This document shows positions 17,909 through 24,980 of a DNA stretch of 64,000 nt, piece by piece. Within the stretch, counting starts at the first letter, position 1; each line of letters opens with the position of its first letter. The notes below the pieces were generated by a model, which saw nothing but the letters and a program-made list of their open reading frames with translations, did no database searches and was not told the DNA's origin. Source of the stretch: Nitrospinaceae bacterium UBA7883 (GTDB lineage: Bacteria > Nitrospinota_A > UBA7883); NCBI GenBank assembly GCA_002500605.1, contig DLRR01000012.1, forward strand, positions 284,390-348,389, read 5' to 3'. The translations under genes and the position numbers were made by a program.

Positions 17909-18346
17909 ATGAAGCGCGGAATATTGTTCACTTTGATGGCTTGTATGATGTTTCTAGCATCCAATGTTGAAGCTCGCAATACCGAGGTATTAGTTTCAGC
18001 AAACGAAGCTGCTGAAAATGGTATTGGAAAAGAGAATCTGCTTGATATACCCTTTTATATGAAAGGGCAGAAACATCCTCGTGTTAAGGATAAGCTTGGA
18101 AACTATATGTCCACGCGAAAGACTAGAGGCGCTTTTAGATCAGATACCGAGTCATGCAAAATTGCGTTTCTATCTGCCATAATATCACTTCAAAAAAGGG
18201 TAAAAAAGCAGGGCGGAGACGGGATCATAAATATTATTTCTGTAACCAAAGATCAGGAATATGAAAGCACAACAAAATTCCGCTGCATTGCTGGTGCAAT
18301 AATTGTTCATGTTGCCTTGAGGGGAGATGTAGTTAAGTTTTATTAG
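17909..18346 (+). CDS. Small secreted protein flanking the polyene cluster
   Basis: A 145-residue protein with a clear signal peptide (MKRGILFTLMACMMFLASNVEA) and no lipobox at the cleavage site. The mature region has KGQKHPRV...LGNYMSTRKTRGAF, CKIAFLSAIISLQKRVKKQGGDGIINI and FRCIAGAIIVHVALRGDVVK. From memory, a family with this pattern is widespread in proteobacteria and often mislabelled excinuclease. It has no UvrA motifs and is clearly exported. The GGDGIINI...GAIIV part recalls the YbjQ-type fold. It is transcribed away from the AMP ligase. Its function is unknown; a periplasmic accessory role in pigment or lipid handling is inference. Confidence 0.7.
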   Translation: MKRGILFTLMACMMFLASNVEARNTEVLVSANEAAENGIGKENLLDIPFYMKGQKHPRVKDKLGNYMSTRKTRGAFRSDTESCKIAFLSAIISLQKRVKKQGGDGIINIISVTKDQEYESTTKFRCIAGAIIVHVALRGDVVKFY

Positions 18347-18356
18347 TAATAAGTGA

Positions 18357-18384
18357 CTTGTTTTTATGTGATCATAAAAACAGG
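18357..18384 (+). terminator. Hairpin downstream of the secreted-protein gene
   Basis: CTTGTTTTTATG (18357-18368), loop TGAT, CATAAAAACAGG (18373-18384). The 12-pair stem has one G-T pair and lies 10 bp after the stop codon. The following bases (TTAGATTATCAG) are not a good T-run, so termination is plausible but weak. Confidence 0.4.
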
Positions 18385-18669
18385 TTAGATTATCAGTTTT
18401 TAAGTGGACTTGTTATTAGGAAAATAATTATACAGAAGTAAAAGATAGGGCCTTTTACAAAGTGGTCTGACAGGCTTGGGGCGCTAGTAGCTCCTAAGTG
18501 TTTTCCGGCACCACCCTTTGGGATCAACAATTATATTATCTTTACTGGAACTTTCTATTTGGCAATTCGGCGTTAAACTCGAATTTATAGTGGCCACATA
18601 CCGTTAACGAAATGAAGATTGTGCTACAATTGTATAATAATATGTTCAAAGTGATTTGGCCAAGTTGCA
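18385..18669 (+). other. Gene-free region upstream of the chorismatase
   Basis: No open frame of note. It contains a consensus TATAAT at 18633-18638, 31 bp before the chorismatase ATG, but there is no convincing -35 element at the right distance. It probably holds the chorismatase promoter. Confidence 0.4.
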
Positions 18670-19731
18670 ATGAGCGAATCTAGGTCGATAGTGTCACCTG
18701 ATGCTGCAAGGTATTCGAAAAAACACGCCTTAAGTACGCGCCAAATTGATATCACGTATATCCCGGTTGATAGTTTTACTGAGTTAACAACACAGCCTGG
18801 CAACTTTGTACTAGCCGCCATTTCATACGGTGCTAAGTCCTTAGAAGCCAAGAATGCCAAATTCCCTATTTTCCAAGTAGAAATTGAGCAAATTGGTGAA
18901 AGACCTGTAATAGAGGTATGGAGTTCGTCATCCCAAGCATGCTATGGAACTCATAATGGTATCTCTTATTCTCAAGATGGTGAGTTCTTGGTTGGAAGTA
19001 TTTCCACCTTGGAGACATCAAGTAGCAAACTAGAAACGATCACCAAAAAAGCATATGAAATCATCACAAAGTTTGTAATGTCTAGAGGGTACAACCACTT
19101 GCTCAGAGTTTGGAATTATTTTCCATCCATCAATGTAGAAGAAAATGGGCTTGAAAGATATAAAACTTTTTGCACTGGGCGCGCCGTAGCCTTCCGCAGT
19201 AAATACATAAAAGACAAACAACAACATTTCCCAGCTGCCTCGGCTGTCGGCACGAAAGGCAACTATCTTACTATCTGCTTTATCGCTTCAAAAACACCCG
19301 GTCTAAATATAGAAAATCCACGCCAAATAAGTGCTTATAATTATCCTCCAAAATATGGAGCTCAAAGCCCTTCTTTTTCAAGGGCTTCTTATCACACTTC
19401 GTTTCATGAAGATCGATTATTCATTGCCGGAACAGCAAGCATTGTCGGACACGAAACTAAGCACGTAAGAAATTTTGAGAAGCAGCTTGGAGAAACACTA
19501 AATAATATTAGCACGCTACTTAAGCATGCAAAAAAGATTGGATGCACGGGATTCGGAAGTCCATCTTCCTTGTCTTTAGCAAAAATTTACATTAGAGATA
19601 AGAGGAATGTTGATTTCGCGCACTCAATTCTAGGTAAATTCTTTGGTCTAAAAGTCAAAACTATATTCCTTCAAGCAGATATCTGTAGACGTGATCTACT
19701 CCTAGAAGTTGAGTGCATTGGTATTAAATAG
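18670..19731 (+). CDS. Chorismatase/3-hydroxybenzoate synthase-like protein (XanB2/FkbO type)
   Basis: A 353-residue protein of the chorismatase family, which cleaves chorismate to pyruvate plus a hydroxybenzoate or dihydrobenzoate. Family-like motifs in order are RVWNYFPSIN (146-155), RYKTFCTGRAVAF (163-175), SAYNYPPKYGAQSPSFSRA (221-239) and FIAGTASIVGHET (251-263). In Xanthomonas, XanB2 makes 3-hydroxybenzoate as the aryl starter of xanthomonadin. Its presence beside an AMP ligase, ketosynthases and an ACP points to the same use here. It runs toward the ACP gene, with 19 bp between the two stops. Whether 3-HBA, 4-HBA or another product forms cannot be read from the sequence. Confidence 0.82.
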   Translation: MSESRSIVSPDAARYSKKHALSTRQIDITYIPVDSFTELTTQPGNFVLAAISYGAKSLEAKNAKFPIFQVEIEQIGERPVIEVWSSSSQACYGTHNGISYSQDGEFLVGSISTLETSSSKLETITKKAYEIITKFVMSRGYNHLLRVWNYFPSINVEENGLERYKTFCTGRAVAFRSKYIKDKQQHFPAASAVGTKGNYLTICFIASKTPGLNIENPRQISAYNYPPKYGAQSPSFSRASYHTSFHEDRLFIAGTASIVGHETKHVRNFEKQLGETLNNISTLLKHAKKIGCTGFGSPSSLSLAKIYIRDKRNVDFAHSILGKFFGLKVKTIFLQADICRRDLLLEVECIGIK

Positions 19732-19750
19732 AATTATTAACTGGTTGGTT

Positions 19751-20017
19751 TCAGCCATCCCTATGTTCTTCAATATACCCCCCCAAAGAGCGAAGATTGG
19801 AAAAAATCTTTGTTACGTCAGTGTTATCTGTTGTAATTTTAACGCCATATTGTTCGGACACAAGTATACTTATCTCCAGCGCGTCCATAGAATCCAAGCC
19901 GAGTCCTTCGCCAAAAAGTGGTGCAATTGGGTCAATGTTCTCAGGGTTTAATTTTAGATTAAGAGAATCTACTATCATTATCGCAAGATCTTTTTCTAAC
20001 GAATTTTGTTCATCCAT
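19751..20017 (-). CDS. Acyl carrier protein dedicated to the polyene cluster
   Basis: An 88-residue acyl carrier protein. The phosphopantetheine site is Ser43 in GEGLGLDSMDALEIS, a strong match to the DSxxxxE pattern. The preceding DPIAPLFGEGLGLDS has the typical ACP loop with Asp and Pro. It is acidic and of normal ACP length. It would carry the hydroxybenzoyl starter and the growing chain. It is separated from the biosynthetic run by the chorismatase and secreted-protein genes, and it is divergent from the MipA-like gene at 20036. Only one ACP is visible, whereas many aryl-polyene clusters have two. Confidence 0.9.
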   Translation of the reverse strand: MDEQNSLEKDLAIMIVDSLNLKLNPENIDPIAPLFGEGLGLDSMDALEISILVSEQYGVKITTDNTDVTKIFSNLRSLGGYIEEHRDG

Positions 20018-20035
20018 TATTGTGGAGTTCTCATA

Positions 20036-20986
20036 GTGCGACCTAGTAAGTTTCTAAATAAGAGGGGGATTATAGCATATTCACAATTTGATGCGAAAGC
20101 GACTAAACTGAGTAAATATGATGGGCGGATACGACGAATTGCTTTAGTAATAATCGTAATCACATTGTTTTTTTCAAAGGGAGTAGTGCTTGCCAATGAT
20201 GTGAAACGTCCATTATGGGATATAGGCGTTATCTCTGGGTTCATTTCATGGCCCCACTACAAAGGGAGTAATCAACGGTATTCCTTACCAATAATACTGC
20301 CATATTTTGTTTATCGTGGTGAACATTTTCGTGTAAATCGTAAAGGCATAGGTGGCCTTCTTTGGTCGCAAGCAGAGTTTACTATTGATCTTGCTTTGTC
20401 GTTAAACCCGCCAGTCAAAAGCAATAATAATACTGTAAGATCCAATATGCCAGACCTACCTTGGAGCGGTGAGATAGGGCCACGCCTGTTAGTGCTAATT
20501 TATCACAGTGAATTGGCTGGAAAAGGGGTGCTTCGTCTTCCATTTAAACTAGTTGGTAATGTACATGGAAAATCTATCGGTTGGACTTTTGAGCCGAATG
20601 TTTTGATAACTTCTACAGCAAATTCCACTGGGTGGCGAAGTTACCTAAATTTAGGGATGTTGTATGGTTCAAAGAAGTACCATGACACCTATTATGGTGT
20701 CCAAAATTCATATCAAACGGACAACCGCCCCGCATACTCTACCTCAGAAGGGTTACATTCTTTTTTTGCCACCATAGGGGCAAAATACCGAGCTACTAAT
20801 AACTTTTCAATGGGTTTCTATGTCAAAACCCATTTTCTAGATAAAGGGGTCGTCAGGGACAGCCCTTTGGTGCGTGAAAAGGTTAGTACATCATCGGGGT
20901 TCTGGCTGGCTTATGTGCTCGGGAAGTCAAAACAAGAGGCGAGTGATTACAATACGGTCAGCACTTCTACCGAGGACTCTTATTAG
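20036..20986 (+). CDS. MipA/OmpV-family outer-membrane protein
   Basis: Outer-membrane beta-barrel of the MipA/OmpV family. After a signal sequence (IALVIIVITLFFSKGVVLAND) the mature protein has WDIGVISGFISWPHYKGSNQ, LPIILPYFVYRGEHFRVNRKG, SNMPDLPWSGEIGPRLL and alternating hydrophobic strands to the end. I place the start at GTG 20036 because GGAG lies 8 nt before it. The longer frame from TTG 20006 has no such site and would overlap the ACP gene. About 38 residues still precede the signal core, so a later non-standard start is possible. MipA proteins serve as scaffolds or small-molecule barrels. A role in product display is inference. Confidence 0.78.
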   Translation: MRPSKFLNKRGIIAYSQFDAKATKLSKYDGRIRRIALVIIVITLFFSKGVVLANDVKRPLWDIGVISGFISWPHYKGSNQRYSLPIILPYFVYRGEHFRVNRKGIGGLLWSQAEFTIDLALSLNPPVKSNNNTVRSNMPDLPWSGEIGPRLLVLIYHSELAGKGVLRLPFKLVGNVHGKSIGWTFEPNVLITSTANSTGWRSYLNLGMLYGSKKYHDTYYGVQNSYQTDNRPAYSTSEGLHSFFATIGAKYRATNNFSMGFYVKTHFLDKGVVRDSPLVREKVSTSSGFWLAYVLGKSKQEASDYNTVSTSTEDSY

Positions 20987-21031
20987 GAAATTATTCTATT
21001 ATAAAACTTAAGGGGAGTTGTTCAACATAGC

Positions 21032-21727
21032 TCAGTAAATTTTTGTAGCTTCTAGCATCGAGGTTAACAGTAATACTCCATCTGTTCCTCCAAGGCTTTC
21101 TTCACACACACGTTCAGGATGTGGCATCATTCCCACCACATTACGACCTTCGGAAATAATTCCAGCTATGTTTTCAATTGACCCATTTGGGTTGGCATCT
21201 TCAGCAATTCCACCTTTTTTATCGCAGTATCTAAATATAACTCTGTTTTCGTTATTGAGTTGTTCAAGAGTGTAATCATCAACAATGTACCTCCCTTCCA
21301 TATGGGCAATCGGGATCCTTAAAACCTTTCCCATTTCCACATCCGACGTTAAAAAACATTCGGTCGTTCCCACTTTCAACCATGTATCTTTACAAACAAA
21401 CTTCAAGGACTTGTTTCGCATCAAGGCACCCGGCAAAATACCCGCCTCAGTAAGGATTTGAAACCCATTACAAATACCAAGTACCACACCCCCCTTTGTC
21501 ACAAACCGAGCTACCTCCTTCATTACAGGGGAAAACCTCGCTATGGAACCAGGCCTTAAATAGTCCCCATACGAGAAACCACCTGGAATCACCACTGCAT
21601 CAAATCCTGTAAGCTTGTCAGAACGGTGCCATACGTACTGCACTTTTGCACCTAAGATCTGGCCAATGGCGTGTTTGCAGTCATGATCACAGTTGGATCC
21701 TGGAAACTGAACAATGGCTATCTTCAT
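21032..21727 (-). CDS. purQ: Phosphoribosylformylglycinamidine synthase subunit PurQ
   Basis: Glutaminase subunit of FGAM synthase, supplying ammonia for step four of purine synthesis. At 231 residues it shows the class I amidotransferase core: VIPGGFSYGDYLRPG, the nucleophile Cys86 in GICNGFQ, and a C-terminal MMPHPERVCEE with the catalytic His-Glu pair. It works with PurS, encoded just upstream, and with a PurL subunit that is not in this window. The gap to purS is 169 bp, unusually wide for this pair, and contains a perfect hairpin. Start ATG 21727 is the standard N-terminus for the family. Confidence 0.97.
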   Translation of the reverse strand: MKIAIVQFPGSNCDHDCKHAIGQILGAKVQYVWHRSDKLTGFDAVVIPGGFSYGDYLRPGSIARFSPVMKEVARFVTKGGVVLGICNGFQILTEAGILPGALMRNKSLKFVCKDTWLKVGTTECFLTSDVEMGKVLRIPIAHMEGRYIVDDYTLEQLNNENRVIFRYCDKKGGIAEDANPNGSIENIAGIISEGRNVVGMMPHPERVCEESLGGTDGVLLLTSMLEATKIY

Positions 21728-21760
21728 TAAGTCATCTTATTTTAGTTAAAATGGACCAAG

Positions 21761-21792
21761 AACCACTGTATCAGTCAATTGATACAGTGGTT
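21761..21792. other. Perfect 13-bp inverted repeat between purS and purQ
   Basis: AACCACTGTATCA (21761-21773), loop GTCAAT, TGATACAGTGGTT (21780-21792). All 13 pairs match. Neither strand has a clear T-run after it, so it is not a standard intrinsic terminator. It could be a processing, attenuation or protein-binding element between the two genes. Confidence 0.75.
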
Positions 21793-21896
21793 AAATAAAA
21801 CTTTACTCTCTAAACAACAACCATCGTGGTTTACCTATGCGCTGCCAAATTGGTATTACTAACTCACTTCACATGCTAGGTCAAGGAACTAACGGG

Positions 21897-22151
21897 CTAC
21901 TCAATTTTATCAATCTCTATGTGGTAATCTTCAATAACTGGGTTAGCGAGCAATTTTTTACACATGCGTTCTAAAATAACCTGGGCCTTTTTCTTATCGC
22001 TTTCGTTCATATCTAATTCGATAAACTTGCCTATTCGTACATTGCTAACAACTCCGGATCCTTCTAAAGAATCTAGGGCATTCTTTACCGCTTGACCTTG
22101 GGTATCGAGCACACCCTGTTTTAGCGTTACCGTTATATTGGCTTTCATCAT
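21897..22151 (-). CDS. purS: Phosphoribosylformylglycinamidine synthase subunit PurS
   Basis: Small structural subunit of the three-part FGAM synthase. It bridges PurQ and the short form of PurL. The 84 residues contain the family pattern VTLKQGVLDTQGQAVKNALDSLE, then VRIGKFIELD, and end with NPVIEDYHIEIDKIE. Length and motifs are typical. It lies 10 bp downstream of purC. The presence of a separate PurS means that the organism uses the short-PurL system of most bacteria, unlike enterobacteria, which have one long PurL. Confidence 0.95.
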   Translation of the reverse strand: MMKANITVTLKQGVLDTQGQAVKNALDSLEGSGVVSNVRIGKFIELDMNESDKKKAQVILERMCKKLLANPVIEDYHIEIDKIE

Positions 22152-22161
22152 TTAGACTGCC

Positions 22162-22890
22162 TTATCCACCTAGAACCCTATGTCGCATTTCTTCATATGT
22201 CTGGGTTAACTTGCCCATATCTCTACGAAAACGGTCCTTATCTAAAACTTCCTTTGTCGCTTTATCCCAAAACCTACAACCATCAGGACTGATCTCGTCT
22301 GCTAACAGGATACCGTCGGGCGATCTACCAAATTCGAGTTTGTAGTCGACAAGAATAATACCAATCCTATCAAAGAAATTTACCATCCACTCGTTTATTT
22401 TTAATGCTTCTACTTCAATATAATCAATCTCGTCGTCTGTTGCTAAATTGAAGGCTATCATATGAAATCTGTTAATCATTGGGTCACCTAAATCATCATC
22501 TTTGTAATAGTGCTCTACCACTGGAATACTCAGTGGCATGCCTGGTTCAACGCCCATTCGTTTAGCCAATGATCCTGCAACAATATTTCGCACAACAATC
22601 TCAACAGGTATTATCTCAACTTTTTTTACTAGCATTTCTCGGGCAGAGAGTTTTTCTACAAAATGGGTTTTAAAGCCATCACTCTCCATTCTGGAAAAGA
22701 TGTTCGATGAAATATCGTTATTGCATTCTCCTTTTTTTTCTATCTGACCCTTTTTTTTCCCGTTAAACGCACTCGCATCATCTTTGAAGTACTGAATAAG
22801 CAAGGACGGATTAGTTGTTTTATATATGATCTTTGCCTTTCCTTCATGGATAGCATTTTCTCTAGATAGCTTTGTGTTTTGTTTGTTCAT
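22162..22890 (-). CDS. purC: SAICAR synthetase PurC
   Basis: ATP-dependent phosphoribosylaminoimidazole-succinocarboxamide synthase, joining CAIR and aspartate. The 242 residues match family length. Visible features are HEGKAKIIYKT at the N-terminus, the KDDASAFNGKKKGQIEKKG nucleotide-binding region, IVVRNIVAGSLAKRMG, LVDYKLEFG and LADEISPDGCRFWD, all of them hallmark segments. The ATG overlaps the purB stop by 4 bp, so purB-purC are translationally coupled. Together with purS and purQ it forms a compact purine operon. Confidence 0.97.
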   Translation of the reverse strand: MNKQNTKLSRENAIHEGKAKIIYKTTNPSLLIQYFKDDASAFNGKKKGQIEKKGECNNDISSNIFSRMESDGFKTHFVEKLSAREMLVKKVEIIPVEIVVRNIVAGSLAKRMGVEPGMPLSIPVVEHYYKDDDLGDPMINRFHMIAFNLATDDEIDYIEVEALKINEWMVNFFDRIGIILVDYKLEFGRSPDGILLADEISPDGCRFWDKATKEVLDKDRFRRDMGKLTQTYEEMRHRVLGG

Positions 22891-24191
22891 TTTTCTGCAC
22901 CTTCAAACACTCTTTTAAAAATCTCATCAATGTGTTTTAGATAGTAATTACAATCAAATATTTCTCGAATATGCTTCTTGCCTAGCACTTTGGACACTTT
23001 CGGCTCAGATAGCAACAAATCCATAAAACCCTTCCTTTCTGCCCAACATTTCATGGCTACACGCTGTACAAGCTCATACGCTTCCTCACGGCTCATACCA
23101 GAATCTGTCAGCGCTAATAATACACGCTGGGAAAATATCAACCCCATTGTTTCTTCAATGTTTTTAAGCATATTTTCTGGATAAACTAGCATCTGGTCCA
23201 GAAGTCGATCGAGTTTATTAATCATATTGTCCACCAATATGGTGGAGTCTGGCACAATAATGCGCTCAGTTGAAGAATGGGATATATCTCTCTCGTGCCA
23301 TAGTGCTACGTCGTCCAGAGCAGCCGAAACGTTAGCTTTAACAACTCGTGCAAGACCTGTAAGGTTTTCACTAGTTATTGGGTTTCTTTTATGTGGCATA
23401 GCCGAAGAACCTTTTTGCCCCATATGAAAATATTCTTCTACTTCTAATACTTCTGTTCTTTGCAAATGCCTAAGCTCAACAGCAATCTTTTCTATTGATG
23501 AAGCCAAAATACCAAGAGCTGACATATACTCCGCATGCCTGTCGCGCTGGATAATCTGAGTCGAGATTGGAGCGGGCCTTAAACCCAATTTCCCACATAC
23601 ATATTCCTCTATCTCAAGCCCAACATTTGCATAAGTACCAACGGCACCGGATATTTTACCCACCGCAATTCCACTACGGGCGTTTAAAAGCCTTTGTCTA
23701 TTTCTTTTCATTTCCTCATGCCAAAGAGCTATCTTTAGCCCAAACGTAGTCGGTTCAGCATGAACACCGTGGGTTCTACCTATGCAAAGTGTGTTTTTTA
23801 ATTCGTAAGCTCTTCTTTTGGTAGTCTCAAGTAGTTTATCCAAGCCATCTAGGATAAGATCCAAGGCTTCTACCATCAAAACGCTCATGGATGTGTCAAC
23901 AACATCTGAGGATGTCAATCCCATGTGAATGTATCTTGAATCATGTCCTACGCTTTCGTTAACGCTGGTAAGGAAGGCAATTACATCATGATGGGTGCTT
24001 GCTTCAATTTCGGCTATACGTTCAAGGTTAAATTTTGCTTTCTTACATATTGTCCGTAAGGATTTTTTGGGTATCTTTCCCTTCTCGGCCCAAGCCTCAC
24101 ATGCAAAAATTTCAACCTTTAGCCAAGTTGCAAATTTATTTTCTAAAGTCCATACCCGCTCCATTTCAGGCCTAGTGTAACGGGGAATCAT
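22887..24191 (-). CDS. purB: Adenylosuccinate lyase PurB
   Basis: Cleaves fumarate from SAICAR and from adenylosuccinate. At 434 residues it carries the superfamily signature loop GSSAMPHKRNP, the THHDVIAF region with the catalytic His pair, and GLTSSDVVDTS, which binds substrate. The early GRTHGVHAEPTTFG is also typical. It is followed by purC with a 4-bp overlap and preceded by the MBL-fold gene 15 bp upstream. The length is that of the bacterial short form rather than the longer E. coli type. Confidence 0.97.
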   Translation of the reverse strand: MIPRYTRPEMERVWTLENKFATWLKVEIFACEAWAEKGKIPKKSLRTICKKAKFNLERIAEIEASTHHDVIAFLTSVNESVGHDSRYIHMGLTSSDVVDTSMSVLMVEALDLILDGLDKLLETTKRRAYELKNTLCIGRTHGVHAEPTTFGLKIALWHEEMKRNRQRLLNARSGIAVGKISGAVGTYANVGLEIEEYVCGKLGLRPAPISTQIIQRDRHAEYMSALGILASSIEKIAVELRHLQRTEVLEVEEYFHMGQKGSSAMPHKRNPITSENLTGLARVVKANVSAALDDVALWHERDISHSSTERIIVPDSTILVDNMINKLDRLLDQMLVYPENMLKNIEETMGLIFSQRVLLALTDSGMSREEAYELVQRVAMKCWAERKGFMDLLLSEPKVSKVLGKKHIREIFDCNYYLKHIDEIFKRVFEGAEK

Positions 24192-24206
24192 TTCTATTTT
24201 CTCCTT

Positions 24207-24980
24207 TCAATTTTCTATTGTTAACAACTGTCCAGGAGTGTCTTGGGACGCCACTTCGAATGGAATAAACTTCCTATCTAAGATGCCAGATGCCATCACA
24301 GCCACAAGATCTGGGTTGTTATTAACTTGGGAAAGATGGGCATAAGTTACTCCTTGAAGAGATGGGTGGATGACAGACTCGACTAACTTTGTACAAGATT
24401 CATTAGAAAGGTGCCCCAACTGTGACTTTACTCGCTGTTTAAGTTTCCAAGGGTATGGCCCAGCCATTAGCATCTCATAACTGTGGTTTGATTCTATTAC
24501 AAGATAATCCACATTCTTAGCTCGTGCCTCAATCAAAGTGGTAATGGATCCAGTATCTGTAATAAAAGCCAAGGTTTTTTCCCCTTCAGTTAAAGTAAAA
24601 GCACATGGGTCTACACAATCATGCGAGGTTGAAAATGGGGACAGCATCAACCCATTTACAACAAACGACTCTCCAGTGCAAAATATCTGCAAGTTGTCTA
24701 TCCTGCCCAAAGAATGTTTTATTTTTTCATACGTGAGATTATTGATATATAAGGGGAGCTCTAGTGTACGAGACAATGCTCCTGCACTTCTAGAGTGGTC
24801 TATGTGTCCATGGGTTACGACAATTCCATTCACCATACCTGGGTCAAGGCTAATCTCCTTCATCCTTCTCAAAACTTCTCGAACTGAAAGCCCTGCATCA
24901 AGCAAGATACCTCCATCACCATCATCAATGTAGGCACAGTTTCCCGAAGATCCTGACCCTAAAATGCAAAGCCTGATCAC
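24207..24980 (-). CDS. MBL-fold hydrolase (YycJ/WalJ-like)
   Basis: A 257-residue metallo-beta-lactamase-fold protein. The metal-binding motif is THGHIDH (His57, His59, Asp61, His62). Further ligands are likely in SHDCVDPCAF and ITDTGS. GSGSSGNCAYI at the N-terminus is characteristic of the YycJ/WalJ group, which has been linked to DNA exonuclease activity and cell-wall coordination in Gram-positives. The start is GTG 24980, overlapping the DHS-like gene by 4 bp. It sits between that gene and purB, probably in the same transcript. The exact substrate is unknown. Confidence 0.88.
   Translation of the reverse strand: MIRLCILGSGSSGNCAYIDDGDGGILLDAGLSVREVLRRMKEISLDPGMVNGIVVTHGHIDHSRSAGALSRTLELPLYINNLTYEKIKHSLGRIDNLQIFCTGESFVVNGLMLSPFSTSHDCVDPCAFTLTEGEKTLAFITDTGSITTLIEARAKNVDYLVIESNHSYEMLMAGPYPWKLKQRVKSQLGHLSNESCTKLVESVIHPSLQGVTYAHLSQVNNNPDLVAVMASGILDRKFIPFEVASQDTPGQLLTIEN

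Noticed and set aside
17909..18346. Possible excinuclease-type annotation for the secreted protein
   Set aside because: It has a signal peptide, is only 145 residues long and has no ATPase motifs; the name is a propagated error.
4517..20986. Reading the cluster as a ladderane pathway
   Set aside because: Radical SAM, ketosynthase and ACP genes would fit, but the chorismatase, chain-length-factor-like gene, MMPL exporter and LolA-like carrier fit an aryl polyene better. A related lipid cannot be fully excluded.
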